A DNA stretch of 64,000 nucleotides from AWTP1-13 sp963775835 (lineage in GTDB: Bacteria > Pseudomonadota > Alphaproteobacteria > Rhizobiales > Hyphomicrobiaceae): contig CAVZKV010000002.1 in NCBI GenBank assembly GCA_963775835.1, positions 124,001-188,000 of the forward strand, given 5' to 3'. The notes under the pieces are model-generated. The model was not told the DNA's origin, did no database searches, and saw only the letters and a list, made by a program, of their open reading frames with translations. Positions 44,114 to 53,520 of the stretch are shown here, in pieces (positions within the stretch are counted from its first letter, which is position 1; the number at the start of each line of letters is the position of its first letter). Made by a program: the position numbers and the translations under genes.

Positions 44114-45136
44114 ATGGGGGCTCGAGGCAGCACACTAGGCGAAAGGCTCGCCTCGTTCCCTCGCTTGGGATTGGCGCAGCTTCCGACCGCGCTGGAACCG
44201 ATGAAGCGGCTGACGGCTCACCTCGGCGGGCCGCAGCTTTGGGTTAAGCGCGAGGATGCGACCGGCCTCGGCTTCGGCGGCAACAAGCTCCGCAAGCTTG
44301 ACTATGTGCTGCACCAGGTACTTTCGAGCGGTGCCGACACAATTGTATCGGGTGGTGTCGTGCAGTCGAATAGCCAGCGGCAAGTTGCAGCTGTCGCGGC
44401 CAAGCTCGGACTGAACTGCCATCTTGCCGTCTATCACGGCCGACTTGAGCCTCCAACGCCCGAATACAAAACCTCTGGCAACGCCTTTCTCAATCGGCTC
44501 TTTGGCGCGCACTTGCATGACGTCGCGTGGACCGGAGACCGCAATGCTTCAATTCGCGCACTCGTCAGCGATCTCGAAGCTCGCGGCCGCAAACCGTATT
44601 TTGTTCCATATGGCGTCTCTAATGCGCTCGGTGCGATCGCCTATGCCACGATGATTTGCGAGCTCGACACCCAGGCCACCCAGTTGGGTTTCGCTCCAAG
44701 CGCAATCGTCCATTGCACGGGCAGCGCTGGAACTCAGGCCGGACTTGTCGTCGGCGCATCCCTGGCAATGCCGAATACGCGGATCGTTGGAATCGACATC
44801 GATGCCGAACCCGAGCGAGTGCGCGCTGATGTCGTGGCGTTTGCACGCGAAGCGTCCCACATGCTCGATATTCCGTTCATCGAAACGTCCGTTGAAGTCG
44901 TTGCAGGGCACGCCGGGCCAGCCTACGGCATCCCACACCGGGCCACGATCGAAGCAATCCGATTGGCGGGCCAACTCGAAGCCCTGCCACTCGATCCAGT
45001 CTATTCCGGCAAAGGGCTTGCAGGTCTGATCGCTCTGATCCGGGAAGGACGTTGGGCTAAAGGCGAGGATGTTGTCTTCGTACATACTGGAGGGGCACCT
45101 GCGCTTTTTGCGTATCAGAGTGCGCTTGGGATCTGA
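44114..45136 (+). CDS. D-cysteine desulfhydrase/ACC deaminase-family PLP enzyme
   Basis: A 340-residue fold-type II PLP enzyme. RLASFPRLGLAQLPTALEPM opens the family. The PLP lysine is in GFGGNKLRKLDY near residue 55, followed by GGVVQSNSQRQVAAVAAKLG, and the phosphate-binding and C-terminal blocks CTGSAGTQAGLVVGA and FVHTGGAPALFAYQSAL are intact. It removes ammonia and H2S from D-cysteine, or acts as an ACC deaminase. The Ser/Gln pair in QSNSQRQ and the lack of an ACC-type Tyr/Glu set favour the desulfhydrase side, but I am not sure. The start is uncertain (GTG 44087 or TTG 44105 are possible). Confidence 0.88.
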   Translation: MGARGSTLGERLASFPRLGLAQLPTALEPMKRLTAHLGGPQLWVKREDATGLGFGGNKLRKLDYVLHQVLSSGADTIVSGGVVQSNSQRQVAAVAAKLGLNCHLAVYHGRLEPPTPEYKTSGNAFLNRLFGAHLHDVAWTGDRNASIRALVSDLEARGRKPYFVPYGVSNALGAIAYATMICELDTQATQLGFAPSAIVHCTGSAGTQAGLVVGASLAMPNTRIVGIDIDAEPERVRADVVAFAREASHMLDIPFIETSVEVVAGHAGPAYGIPHRATIEAIRLAGQLEALPLDPVYSGKGLAGLIALIREGRWAKGEDVVFVHTGGAPALFAYQSALGI

Positions 45137-45269
45137 TTTGGCGGGGCCGCAGAGCAATGTTCCAGCTGCCGGTTCAAAACCGGAACCGCTGCTTGATGCA
45201 TAGCTTTCCGCAGCAACGGATCAATCGCCGGCATGCCATCGACGCGTAGAACACCTCTCTTGTAACCTA

Positions 45270-45480
45270 TAGTTGGCCCAAGCTTCACACTGCCGAGGAT
45301 GCAGACTTGGCCTCGTCGATGAGCAGCTGGCGCGCCTGCGGTAGCAAGAGTTTTTCTGAAACTGGATCGGACTCTAGGCGTGTTGGCCTTGAAATGCAGA
45401 AGATGGAACGCCGACGGGCTCATTGTCGCGACCTTGGCAACCATCTCGACGTCGACGGACTCGGCGTAGCGCTCGGTCGG
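45270..45480 (-). pseudogene. AraC-family regulator relic
   Basis: The minus strand reads RYAESVDVEMVAKVATMSPSAFH and then HFKANT. Other frames continue SPIQFQK and LLLPQARQLLIDEAKSAS. This is the first helix-turn-helix and linker of an AraC regulator (family pattern ...LA..VNMSPSAFHRHFKAVT..SPLQYQK.LRLQEARRLL). The effector-binding N-terminus and the second HTH are missing. Its missing N-terminus would point right, towards the SDR relic. Confidence 0.65.
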
Positions 45481-45484
45481 GCGG

Positions 45485-45762
45485 TTATCTGCGAATATGA
45501 CAAGGGGCCTTATGCGGGCGTCGGCGCGCATGTGCAGAAAGCCTTCGCGACCATCGTGCCGCCTGATGCCGACGCCTCAGCTTTGGCGGGTGCGATCGTG
45601 CGGGTGGTCAACACGCTCTTCGGCAAGCGGCCTTTCCGCCTGCACATCGATCCCACCGAGGACGGAGCCAGCGTCGGCTTCACGGTGCTCGATCGCGTCC
45701 GCGCCGAGATGCTCGACCGTGTCGGTTTGTCGGATGTGCTGAAGCTTACAGTGCGTGTGTAG
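45485..45762 (+). pseudogene. SDR-family oxidoreductase, C-terminal fragment
   Basis: The plus frame reads YDKGPYAGVGAHVQKAF, then ALAGAIVRVVNTLFGKRPFRLHIDPTEDGA and VLDRVRAEMLDRVGLSDVLKL, which is the C-terminal tail of an SDR (pattern VA.AI..LV....GKRPFR...D...DGA...N...D..RAE...R.GL...L). The nucleotide-binding and catalytic parts are gone. The fragment begins where the AraC relic ends. Confidence 0.65.
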
Positions 45763-45946
45763 GGCGATCATGACGATGGGGCAAGGCTAGCGCAATTTAC
45801 CGTTGGCCTTGACCCGTTTCCACAGGACCGGTCCATATGCCCCGTTTGCTTCCCTGTGCAGCGAAGCATCGGGTGGAGGATCCCTCAGCATCATGGACGG
45901 GCATCCGCCGTGGCGAGAATTCGATCAGTTTGCAAATACCCATGGG

Positions 45947-46408
45947 TTAGCGAACCAACGGACTATCCCAGACGAGCACCAGCAGCCCTTTGAGCTGAGC
46001 AAAGCGATTGGGTCCTAGTTCGGTGCTCCAATCGCGCTCGATGTCGCGCAGTATGTCGATGATTTTTGAGTATGCAGCGCGTCCGCGTTTGGTAAGGCGG
46101 ACGACGCGCGCATTGCCATCACCCACTACGTCCGATCGGACGATATAGTCGAAGCCCTCAAGGCTCCGAAGTAGCTGGTTTAAGGCCTGTTTGCTGATGC
46201 CGGCGCGCTCCGCGAGGATGCTCGGGCGTACTCCATCCGGCCCGGGAAACTGCAACACCGCCATATGCGGCAGGCGTACGTCGTCAAAGCCGGCGGCGTT
46301 GAGCTCCCTGATAATCCGGCGATGTATCGTCTGAGCGGGAACGCGCAGCAGGGCGCCGATCAGCATGTCCGCGGTCTTGGCCGGCAGGACTTTCGAGGGT
46401 GGGGGCAT
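45947..46408 (-). CDS. MarR-family transcriptional regulator
   Basis: A 153-residue winged-helix repressor. The DNA-reading helix is in SILAERAGISKQALNQLLRSL, the wing in RSDVVGDGNARVVRLTKRGRAAYSKI, with dimerisation helices at both ends. It diverges from the cupin gene at 46468 with only 59 bases between them, so it most likely controls that gene and itself. No Shine-Dalgarno site precedes the start, so it may be leaderless or begin a little downstream (Met15). Confidence 0.88.
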   Translation of the reverse strand: MPPPSKVLPAKTADMLIGALLRVPAQTIHRRIIRELNAAGFDDVRLPHMAVLQFPGPDGVRPSILAERAGISKQALNQLLRSLEGFDYIVRSDVVGDGNARVVRLTKRGRAAYSKIIDILRDIERDWSTELGPNRFAQLKGLLVLVWDSPLVR

Positions 46409-46419
46409 TTGACAGACAG

Positions 46420-46434
46420 GTAAATGGCGTTTAC
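46420..46434. promoter_or_regulatory. Candidate MarR operator
   Basis: GTAAATGGCGTTTAC is an exact palindrome of GTAAA/TTTAC around a five-base centre, in the short divergent gap between the MarR and cupin starts. The position and dyad symmetry are what a MarR dimer would need. Confidence 0.65.
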
Positions 46435-46467
46435 TGCATAACGTAGCTTACCGGAGGAAATCGCGCA

Positions 46468-46947
46468 ATGCTCCGATCCGCTATGGATCTCCAAGTCAAT
46501 CCAGCCGAAGAAACCATTGGCACAAAGGGACTTGCCGTTCGGTTCCTCCTGACCGGAGACAACTCGAACGGCAGCATTGCAGCTTTCGAGCTCGTGGTGC
46601 CGGCTCTCCAGCGCCTCCCGGCTCCGGCGCATAGCCACAACCACTACGAAGAGACGATCTACGGCATCGACGGCGTTTTGACCTGGACCGTCGATGGAAA
46701 CCAGATCGATGTTGGGCCAGGACAAGGGCTATGCATTCCGCGAGGAGCCGTTCATCGGTTCGATAACAACGCAAGCCGGGCTGCGAAGGTACTTTGCGTG
46801 ATAACGCCAGCCGCAATCGGTCCGGAGTATTTCCGCGAGGCTTTCTCGGTGCTCAACGCCGCTGCTGGTGGTCCACCGGACCGGGCCAAGATGGCAGAAA
46901 TCATGCGCCGTCACGGTTTGACACCAGCGGGGCCTCAGACATACTAA
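46468..46947 (+). CDS. Cupin-domain protein, divergent to MarR
   Basis: A 159-residue cupin. The metal-binding motif is PAHSHNHYEETIYGIDGVLTW (H-x-H-x4-E) and the second is GLCIPRGAVHRFDNN. The C-terminal part (GPEYFREAFSVLNAAAGGPPDRAKMAEIMRRHGL) is a family signature of small-molecule-binding cupins that often follow a MarR or TetR gene. GGAGG precedes the ATG. The IS630 element lies immediately after its stop. Confidence 0.88.
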   Translation: MLRSAMDLQVNPAEETIGTKGLAVRFLLTGDNSNGSIAAFELVVPALQRLPAPAHSHNHYEETIYGIDGVLTWTVDGNQIDVGPGQGLCIPRGAVHRFDNNASRAAKVLCVITPAAIGPEYFREAFSVLNAAAGGPPDRAKMAEIMRRHGLTPAGPQTY

Positions 46948-46970
46948 CTAGTCCACAATTTACCCTACAC
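46948..46970 (+). repeat. Left inverted repeat of IS630 element
   Basis: Starts CTAGTCCACAATTTACCC. It agrees with the right end at all but three positions. Confidence 0.85.
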
Positions 46971-47000
46971 AAGCTTTTTTGATGTGCTAATGTGTAATTC

Positions 47001-48027
47001 GTGAAGATCGACGGACGCACATTGAGCCACGAGACTTCGGAAGCCATGCGGCGGATGGCGGTGAAGTGTGTGCGCGAGGGAAAGTCACCAAGCGCGGTGA
47101 TGAAGAGCTACGGGCTGTGCCGCACGACAATCTACCCTTGGCTACGAGCGCACGGGGAGGGCGGTGAGACGGCGCTTCAATCGCGCCCGTCGACGGGGCG
47201 GCCACCGACCTTAAGCGCGCGCCAACAGTTTCAGGTGCGCCGTTGGATCTGCGGCAAGGATCCACGCCAACACGGGTTCGACTTCGGTTTGTGGACGCGT
47301 AGGATCGTCGCCGAGCTGGTGGAGGAGAAATTCAAGCACAGGCTCAGCGTAACGGCTGTAGGTCAACTCCTGGCCACGCTCGAAATCACGCCGCAAAAAC
47401 CGTTGCGGCGCGCTTACGAGCGCGATCCCATAGCGATCGCCAAGTGGAAAGAGAAAGACTATCCGAAGCTGAAGGCCCGCGCCAAGCGGCGGGGCGCGGA
47501 CATTTTCTTCATCGATGAGGCCGGCGTGCGGTCGGATGCGGCCTTGCAGCGCACTTGGGGCGCCAAAGGTGAGACGCCGATCGTGGCAACTAGTGGTCAG
47601 CGCCAGCGCGTCAACGCCATTTCAGCGGTCAACGCCAGTGGCGCCTTCTGGTACGATGTCTATACCGGTAAGTTCAATGCCGCACTGTTCATTACCAAGC
47701 TCAAAGCCTTCATGCGTCGCCGGCGGCGACCGGTGTTTCTCGTGCTCGACGGCCATCCTGCCCATCGTGCCAAGATCGTCGCCGCCTACGTGCAATCGCT
47801 CAAGGGCCAGCTCGAACTGCACTTCCTGCCTGGCTACGCTCCGGACCTGAACCCGCGACGAGTTCGTTTGGAACCACTTGCGCCAGAGCGGCGTCACCAA
47901 GACGCCACTCAAGCAGAACGAGCAGCTCAAGGCCCGCGTTGAGAAGGATCTCGCCAAAATCAAGCGCAGCCCCCGCCTAGTCCGTTCGTTTTTTCGTGCA
48001 GAGAGTGTAGGCTATATTCTGGACTAG
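47001..48027 (+). pseudogene. IS630 transposase, frameshifted before the last catalytic residue
   Basis: DDE transposase of about 340 residues with an N-terminal HTH (MRRMAVKCVREGKSPSAVMK, SYGLCRTTIYPWLRAHG). The first catalytic Asp is in IFFIDEAGVRS and the second in LVLDGHPAHRA. After YAPDLNP an extra G shifts the frame; the true continuation DEFVWNHLRQSGV, with the final catalytic Glu, then runs in another frame to a TAG at 48025-48027, formed by the TA target duplication. As it stands the enzyme lacks its last active-site residue. The start is the GTG at 47001. Confidence 0.88.
48005..48027 (-). repeat. Right inverted repeat of IS630 element
   Basis: Read on the minus strand it begins CTAGTCCAGAATATAGCC, the partner of the left repeat at 46948-46970. 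Confidence 0.85.
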
Positions 48028-48070
48028 GTAGTAAGTCTGATGAGCCGAGTAGCCCGGAAGGACATGCGTA

Positions 48071-49138
48071 GTGGGTTTCAAGATCGGGATTGTCGGAGCC
48101 ACAGGTGTCGTCGGCGACGCCATGCGCAGGGTTCTCGCGGAGCGGCGATTCCCGACGGACACCTTACGCTTGTTTGCCTCGGCCCGATCTGCGGGCAAAC
48201 AACTCCCTTGGAGCGGGCGCGAGATTACCCTGGAGGATGCAGCCGTGGCGGACCCGACCGGGCTCGACATTGTGCTGTTCTCGGCGGGTGCTGCGACCTC
48301 CCGAGAATTGGCTCCTAGGTTCGCTGCGGCCGGCGCAGTTGTGATCGACAATTCCTCGGCTTGGCGAATGGACCCTAGCGTCCCGTTAGTGGTGAGCGAA
48401 GTCAATCCTCATGCGATCGAGGTTCGTCCAAAGCGCATTATTGCGAATCCGAACTGCACGACCATGGCGGCTATGCCAGTCCTCAAGCCCTTGGACAAGG
48501 AGGCTGGTTTGATCCGGCTGGTCGCATCCACCTATCAGGCGGTGTCCGGTGGCGGTCAGCCGGGCGTGGATGCGCTGTCGAGGGAGGTCAAGGCGGTTGC
48601 CGATCGGTCCGAGGCGCTGGCAATAGATGGCTCGGCGCTCTCGTTCCCAGCTCCTCAGAAATTCGCCAAGACAATTGCATTCAATGTGCTGCCCTACGCG
48701 GGCGCATATTCAGGTGATGAGGGATGGACCGACGAGGAGCTGAAGCTCGTCAACGAAAGCCGAAAGATCCTCGAGCTTCCGAACCTGAAAGTTGTCGGGA
48801 CCTGCGTGCGGGTTCCGGTTTATACAGGCCACTCGCTTTCGCTCAACGCGGAATTTGCGCGGCCATTGAGCGTCGCTCGCGCCAAGGAGCTGCTCTCGGT
48901 GGCTCCCGGTGTGGAGGTCGTTGATGTCCCAACGCCACTCGAGGCAGCCGGCAAAGACGCAAGCTACGTTGGCCGCATCCGCCGCGATCCGACCGTGGAC
49001 AACGGATTGATGCTATTCGTAACCAACGACAACTTGCGAAAGGGCGCGGCGCTAAACGCCGTGCAAATCGCGGAACTCGTGGCGCGGGGATTGCCTCGAT
49101 CTCAGACAGCACTTCGGGCGAGTGTGGCAGCTCGGTAG
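48071..49138 (+). CDS. asd: Aspartate-semialdehyde dehydrogenase
   Basis: Second enzyme of the aspartate pathway (lysine, methionine, threonine and cell-wall diaminopimelate), 355 residues. Cofactor motif GIVGATGVVGDAMRRVL is at residues 5-21, NPNCTTMAAMP holds the catalytic cysteine, QAVSGGGQPGVDAL follows, and RVPVYTGHSLSLNAEF holds the histidine. The start is a GTG with GGAAGGA eight bases upstream. It lies right behind the IS630 element, which may have replaced or supplied its promoter. The type resembles the group with QAVSG-x-G, as in Mycobacterium and some rhizobial second copies, so it may be an accessory gene. Confidence 0.92.
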   Translation: MGFKIGIVGATGVVGDAMRRVLAERRFPTDTLRLFASARSAGKQLPWSGREITLEDAAVADPTGLDIVLFSAGAATSRELAPRFAAAGAVVIDNSSAWRMDPSVPLVVSEVNPHAIEVRPKRIIANPNCTTMAAMPVLKPLDKEAGLIRLVASTYQAVSGGGQPGVDALSREVKAVADRSEALAIDGSALSFPAPQKFAKTIAFNVLPYAGAYSGDEGWTDEELKLVNESRKILELPNLKVVGTCVRVPVYTGHSLSLNAEFARPLSVARAKELLSVAPGVEVVDVPTPLEAAGKDASYVGRIRRDPTVDNGLMLFVTNDNLRKGAALNAVQIAELVARGLPRSQTALRASVAAR

Positions 49139-49863
49139 GGCAGGTCACAACCCAGTCGGTGGGTCAATGGTCGCTCTCGCTCACAGCTCCCAGGGCGCAA
49201 ACCTACCCCGCTGCTCTGGCAATCCCGCGGCAGAGCCAGCCACTGGAATAGGCTGTGGTTTGCGAAGGCCTTTTCCTGTCCACCGCCCGCGGTCCGACGG
49301 TCTCCCCCGAAGTGGGTATCGAAGGATTATCCGAGCACAGCCATTTACCGGCCGTGATCAGGAAAGCCGGTCTTGAATGGGCCGCCCGGCTTAAGGATGG
49401 TCAGGGCGCGATCCATTCACCATTTTGGAGCATCACCCGGCGACCGCAGATACCAGCCCGGCCAGTCTCACCGCCGATCAGGGCGCACGTTCTGCTGCCT
49501 TGGACCGCGTCCGGAGAGCATCACCCCAACAGCCTCGGACGCGGTCGCTCCTTTCGCTGCGGTCGAATGACTGCTCGAGCTCTCGGCAGCGCAACCTAGA
49601 GCGCCAACAGTGCGATGAGCTCAGAGCTCACTAGCGCCGCGCTCGCGCCGCAGTCACCACGTTGAAACTGGCATAGCCGATCGGACATATCGAGGTCCCT
49701 GCAAAAGCTCAATTCTGCCATTCGTCCGCCTCTTTAGTGCATTTTGATGTAGACAGCGCTATATTGATAGGGATATATCGTGTGCGCATGGTTATCGGGC
49801 TGCGGCCGCGCACGCACCTCTCGACATCAATCGTTGGCGTGCACCCGCCACGCAGCAAACCTG
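49139..49863. other. Long stretch with no recognised gene
   Basis: About 725 bases with no assignable frame. Several short plus-strand frames overlap without a family motif. No transposon end or repeat was seen. Confidence 0.4.
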
Positions 49864-50485
49864 GTGGACAACTCTAATGAGCTTGAGCAGCAAACAACGG
49901 CCCAGTTGATCGGCGAGTTGCGGCGGCGGTTGGCCGCGGAGGTGGCCAATCGGGAGAAAATGCAACGGCGCCTTGAGACTGTTACGTCTGAACGAGACAC
50001 CGAACGGCGACAGCGCCGCGCCTCGGAGGAATGCGAGCGCGAGCTGCGCCAAGAACTGGAGTCGGTGGAATTCTCGCTGTCCGACCAACTGCCGACCTTC
50101 GCTGGGGATGACGAACAGGGCATCGATCTGCGGGGAACCATTCTTCTCTACGTGGGAGGTCGAGTGCACCAAAGTCCCAAATTGCGTGCGCTTGTCGAGC
50201 GCTCGGGAGCTTCCTTCTTGCACCATGATGGTGGCATCGAGGACCGCAGCGGATTGCTCGAGGCCCAGGTGTCCCGGGCGGATGTCGTGTTCTTCCCGGT
50301 TGATTGCGTGAGCCACAACGCCGTGGGGACGGTGAAGCGCATGGCTCGGTATATGGGTAAGCCATATGTAGCGCTACGAAGCTCAGGATTGACCGGCGCT
50401 TGCCGCCGCGCTGCGCAAAATCTCGACTGAGCGACGGGCCGTGGATCAGCTACGCGTGCAAGTACGTGCCGAGATGGGAGAGTGA
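49864..50485 (+). pseudogene. DUF2325 protein with coiled coil and late frameshift
   Basis: The first 75 residues are a charged coiled coil (LIGELRRRLAAEVANREKMQ...RRQRRASEECERELRQELE). The DUF2325 domain follows: GTILLYVGGRVHQSPKLRAL, VERSGASFLHHDGGIEDRSG, RADVVFFPVDCVSHNAVGTV, KRMARYMGKPYVALRSSGL. After SSGL the frame ends quickly (50430). Another frame gives the natural tail AAALRKISTERRAVDQLRVQ to a TGA at 50485, so one indel lies near 50395. The core domain is whole. The start is unclear (GTG about 49864 or 49780). The function is unknown; the family may bind nucleotides or sense redox state. Confidence 0.75.
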
Positions 50486-51216
50486 GCCTGAATTGCAGGC
50501 GGGTAGTAGCATCCTCATCAGGCGGATGCCGGATTTTTCATCGCGAAAGCGATAGATGCGCACGATTTCCCAGCGTGCGCCCTGGACCATGTCGCGGCAC
50601 GCGACCTTGCGTCCCGGCGAGCAATCCTTGGCTCTCGTCGAGGAGCCTGCTGCGGTAGCGATGCTCTGCTCGAATTTTTTCACGCTTGCCTTGTTAAACG
50701 TCGGCGGCCGTCGTGAGGCCGGATCTGAGCCGTTGCGAAAGGGAATTGTTGAGCCGGAGCGCTCTTGGCACTTGCAGTAGCTGAAAAAGCTGATCAAGGG
50801 GCGGGCTGGCTCCCACTGCAGGGCAATGGGAGCCAAGACGTGAACCAACCGACAGCAGCGACACGTGAGTTGGGTGCACCTGCCGCCCTGTCCTCGGTCG
50901 GCGGCGCAATTATGCTAATATGGGACGCTGCGTGAAGGAGCAAAGTTGAACCGTCAGTACGGGCTGAAGTCCTAAGGGTCTAAATGCCTTTCCCTTCACC
51001 TCCATGGCGGTTCGGGGACTTGCGCCACACCGAGATGCAAAACGTCGGATTGAGTTGCTTGAACCGTTTCCCCATAACGGCGCGCTCAGCCGGTTTGGGC
51101 GGTCTTCGAACTCGTCCCTACCGAGAGTCGCCACCCGTATCAATTATCGCCTTGCGGACGCAAAACAGACGACACGATGGTATGGGAGGCGGCACAACTG
51201 CAAAAGGAAGTGACGG
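50486..51216. other. No gene recognised
   Basis: About 730 bases. On the minus strand (50450-50848) one frame reads CRDMVQGARWEIVRIYRFRD and continues into a 132-residue frame; I cannot place it and codon support is weak. The right end carries the promoter of the DUF2252 gene. Confidence 0.35.
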
Positions 51217-52563
51217 ATGGTTCGGGCCCCATCTGGTACGCTAGCGGAACGCTACGACCGCGGCCTACGTTTGCGGAAGAAGGCTGCGCGGGAAAAGCAC
51301 GCTGATTTCAAGGTGCCGGTAGTCCGCGACGCGGTGGCGATTCTCGCAGCGACCGATCGCTTCCGCGTGCCGGAGCTGGTACCTGTCCGCTATGAGCGCA
51401 TGCTGACAAGCGCGTTCGCCTTCCTACGCGGCGCCGCCGCGGTAATGGCGGAGGACCTCCGGCAGCAACCGACCACGGGCATATCGGTGCAGGCGTGCGG
51501 CGACTGCCATCTGATGAATTTCGGTGCCTTTGACACCCCCGAACAGAACGTCCTGTTCGATATCAACGATTTTGACGAGACTTTGCCAGGCGTTGATTTC
51601 ACCGTCGACGTCAAGCGGCTGGCGGCAAGCGTTGTGGTTGCTGTTTTGGCGGCAGGCCTCTCGAAAAAACGGGCCAGGGCGATCGCGGCAACCACAATTG
51701 AGGCGTATCGCACCCGGATGCGCAGCCTAGCAAAGCGCTCTCCGCTGGAAATTTGGCATAGTAAGATCGATCTCGCGAGTGAGATCGAGCGTATCGAGCA
51801 CCCCGGGCTCCGTCGCGAACTGCGAGGCATCCTCGTCAAGGCGCGCGACCATCTGGCGGAGGACGACAACTTTCCCCATCTGGTAAAGGGAAAGCGGACG
51901 CGGATAGAAAACCGGCCGCCGCTCATCTATCATTTCACATCCAAGGGCGATGCTGTTCACCACGTGGACGCCAAGCGTGCGCTCCGCGCTTATGAAACAC
52001 GCCTCGCACCCGAACGACAATCTCTGCTCAATCGCTATACGCTCAAAGACATAGCCTTCAAGGTAGTCGGGGTCGGCAGCGTTGGCACGTTCTGTGCCAT
52101 CGGGCTGTACATGTGCGGTGACGGCACGCCGCTGTTCCTCCAGATCAAAGAGGCTGGCAAATCGGTGCTTGAGCGATTGGCGCCGAAATTCAAGGGTCAT
52201 CAGGGCCAGCGGGTGGTGGAGGGCCAACGCGTCATGCAAGCCGCGAGCGACATTTTCTTGGGTTGGACAGAGGACGTCGCATCACGCCGACACTTCTATG
52301 TGCGCCATCTGAAGAATCGGCGTCTCGGTTCGGTTGGCGAGCTCGTTGAGGAGCGAGCGCTCACAAGTTACGCGCGCCTGTGCGGGCGCACGCTGGCTCG
52401 CGCCCACGCGCGCTCCGCGGACCCGGCAGTGCTCGCGGGGTATTTGGGCAAGCGCGGCGTCTTCGACGACGCGATCGCTTCATTTGCGATGGCCTATGCG
52501 GTGCGGAACCAATGCGACTATGAGCAACTCATGACGGCGAACGCGCAAGCAAGGGAGAAATGA
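51217..52563 (+). CDS. DUF2252 protein (kinase-fold-like)
   Basis: A 448-residue cytoplasmic protein. RTPxA-like start region, then VPVRYERMLTSAFAFLRGAA, CGDCHLMNFGAF, FDINDFDETLPGVDFTVDVKRLAAS, and FLQIKEAGKSVLE. GDxHxxNFG and the following D-x-x-DF-D-E resemble the catalytic loop of aminoglycoside phosphotransferase folds. Its substrate is unknown. AAGGAAGTG precedes the ATG. The gene stands alone. Confidence 0.9.
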   Translation: MVRAPSGTLAERYDRGLRLRKKAAREKHADFKVPVVRDAVAILAATDRFRVPELVPVRYERMLTSAFAFLRGAAAVMAEDLRQQPTTGISVQACGDCHLMNFGAFDTPEQNVLFDINDFDETLPGVDFTVDVKRLAASVVVAVLAAGLSKKRARAIAATTIEAYRTRMRSLAKRSPLEIWHSKIDLASEIERIEHPGLRRELRGILVKARDHLAEDDNFPHLVKGKRTRIENRPPLIYHFTSKGDAVHHVDAKRALRAYETRLAPERQSLLNRYTLKDIAFKVVGVGSVGTFCAIGLYMCGDGTPLFLQIKEAGKSVLERLAPKFKGHQGQRVVEGQRVMQAASDIFLGWTEDVASRRHFYVRHLKNRRLGSVGELVEERALTSYARLCGRTLARAHARSADPAVLAGYLGKRGVFDDAIASFAMAYAVRNQCDYEQLMTANAQAREK

Positions 52564-52981
52564 CCTAGCGATTTGTTTGCAACCGCTTGTATTCCATGCA
52601 TTCAGATCGGTATTGGCCACAAGGAATAGTTCGGTCCATCGTTTGCTCAAGCGCCGTCAATACACCACAGTCCTTCAAATTTCGCCGCTTCGCGAGCGCG
52701 GTCGGTCAACCTCGCCCGGGTCAAATGCGCAAGTCCCTCGCGCGCATGCACCCGATTGTGATCTGGGCGATTACGGTGATGCGCGCAGCGCGCTTTCCCA
52801 CGGGTACAGTGCCATCGTGCGACCGCAGGTTTTTCACTGGCCAGCTCGCATGTTCGCTGGCAAGAGTACAAAGTTGTGGCTCCGGCGGTGGCCAAGATTG
52901 GCGGCGCAGGTGGGACGGCCATGCGCACCGTCGCTGCATCCCGCGGGATGAAAAACCGCGGGCCAGGATTGGGGATTTCGG
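52564..52981. other. No gene recognised
   Basis: 418 bases between DUF2252 and TfoX-like genes. Short frames exist on both strands but none has a recognisable motif. Confidence 0.4.
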
Positions 52982-53356
52982 ATGGTTGCCAGCGACAGCT
53001 TCGTCGAATTCGTGCGCGAGCAGCTTGCTCCGCTTGGCCGCGTCACCATGCGGCGTATGTTCGGCAAGACCGGCGTGTTCTGCGACGGGCTGATGTTCGG
53101 GATGGTGAGGGACGACACGCTCTACTTTCGGGTTGATGACCACAACCGGGCGACCTTTGAGGAGGCCGCGTCGTTTCCGCCCCTCAACTACGAGAAGAAG
53201 GGCTGCACCATAGACCTCTCTTTTTGGCGCGTGCCGGAGCGGCTGTTCGACGAAGCCGATGAGTTCGTCATGTGGGCGCGAGCGGCGCTGGCGGCCGCGC
53301 GCCGGGTCGCGGCGAAGAGAGAGCGGACAACGAGAAAACAAAAATCGCAGCCCTAA
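52982..53356 (+). CDS. TfoX/Sxy N-terminal domain protein
   Basis: A 124-residue protein that is almost entirely the TfoX N-terminal domain: FVEFVREQLAPLGRVTMRRM, FGKTGVFCDGLMFGMVRDDTLYFRVDD and SFWRVPERLFDEADEF. TfoX regulates competence in gammaproteobacteria, but single-domain alphaproteobacterial versions have no known role. The tail is Arg/Lys-rich. The start ATG is at 52982. Confidence 0.88.
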   Translation: MVASDSFVEFVREQLAPLGRVTMRRMFGKTGVFCDGLMFGMVRDDTLYFRVDDHNRATFEEAASFPPLNYEKKGCTIDLSFWRVPERLFDEADEFVMWARAALAAARRVAAKRERTTRKQKSQP

Positions 53357-53520
53357 CCAATGTGAGGATGCTAGCCAGCCGACGAGCGCGCGCAAAAGGC
53401 CGCGCGAAGGCGGACCACCCGTTGCTCGACGATCGACAGCGTTTGACGTCGATCTGAACGGGAAGGCCATCGCAACCGTCAAGGGGTGGCCAAGCCTCCT
53501 AAGTATGTCTGGCTGGCCTC

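Larger units (their letters stand above)
46948..48027 (+). mobile_element. IS630-family insertion sequence
   Basis: Element of about 1.07 kb (46951-48024) bounded by TA dinucleotides at 46949-46950 and 48025-48026, the target duplication of the IS630/Tc1 group. The ends are inverted repeats that match at 20 of 23 positions (46948-46970 against 48005-48027). One transposase gene fills it. It sits three bases after the cupin stop and 44 bases before the Asd start. Confidence 0.9.

Noticed and set aside
47850..47865. Programmed frameshifting in IS630
   Set aside because: There is no slippery A/T run or structure; an extra G in CCGCGACG looks like a simple insertion.
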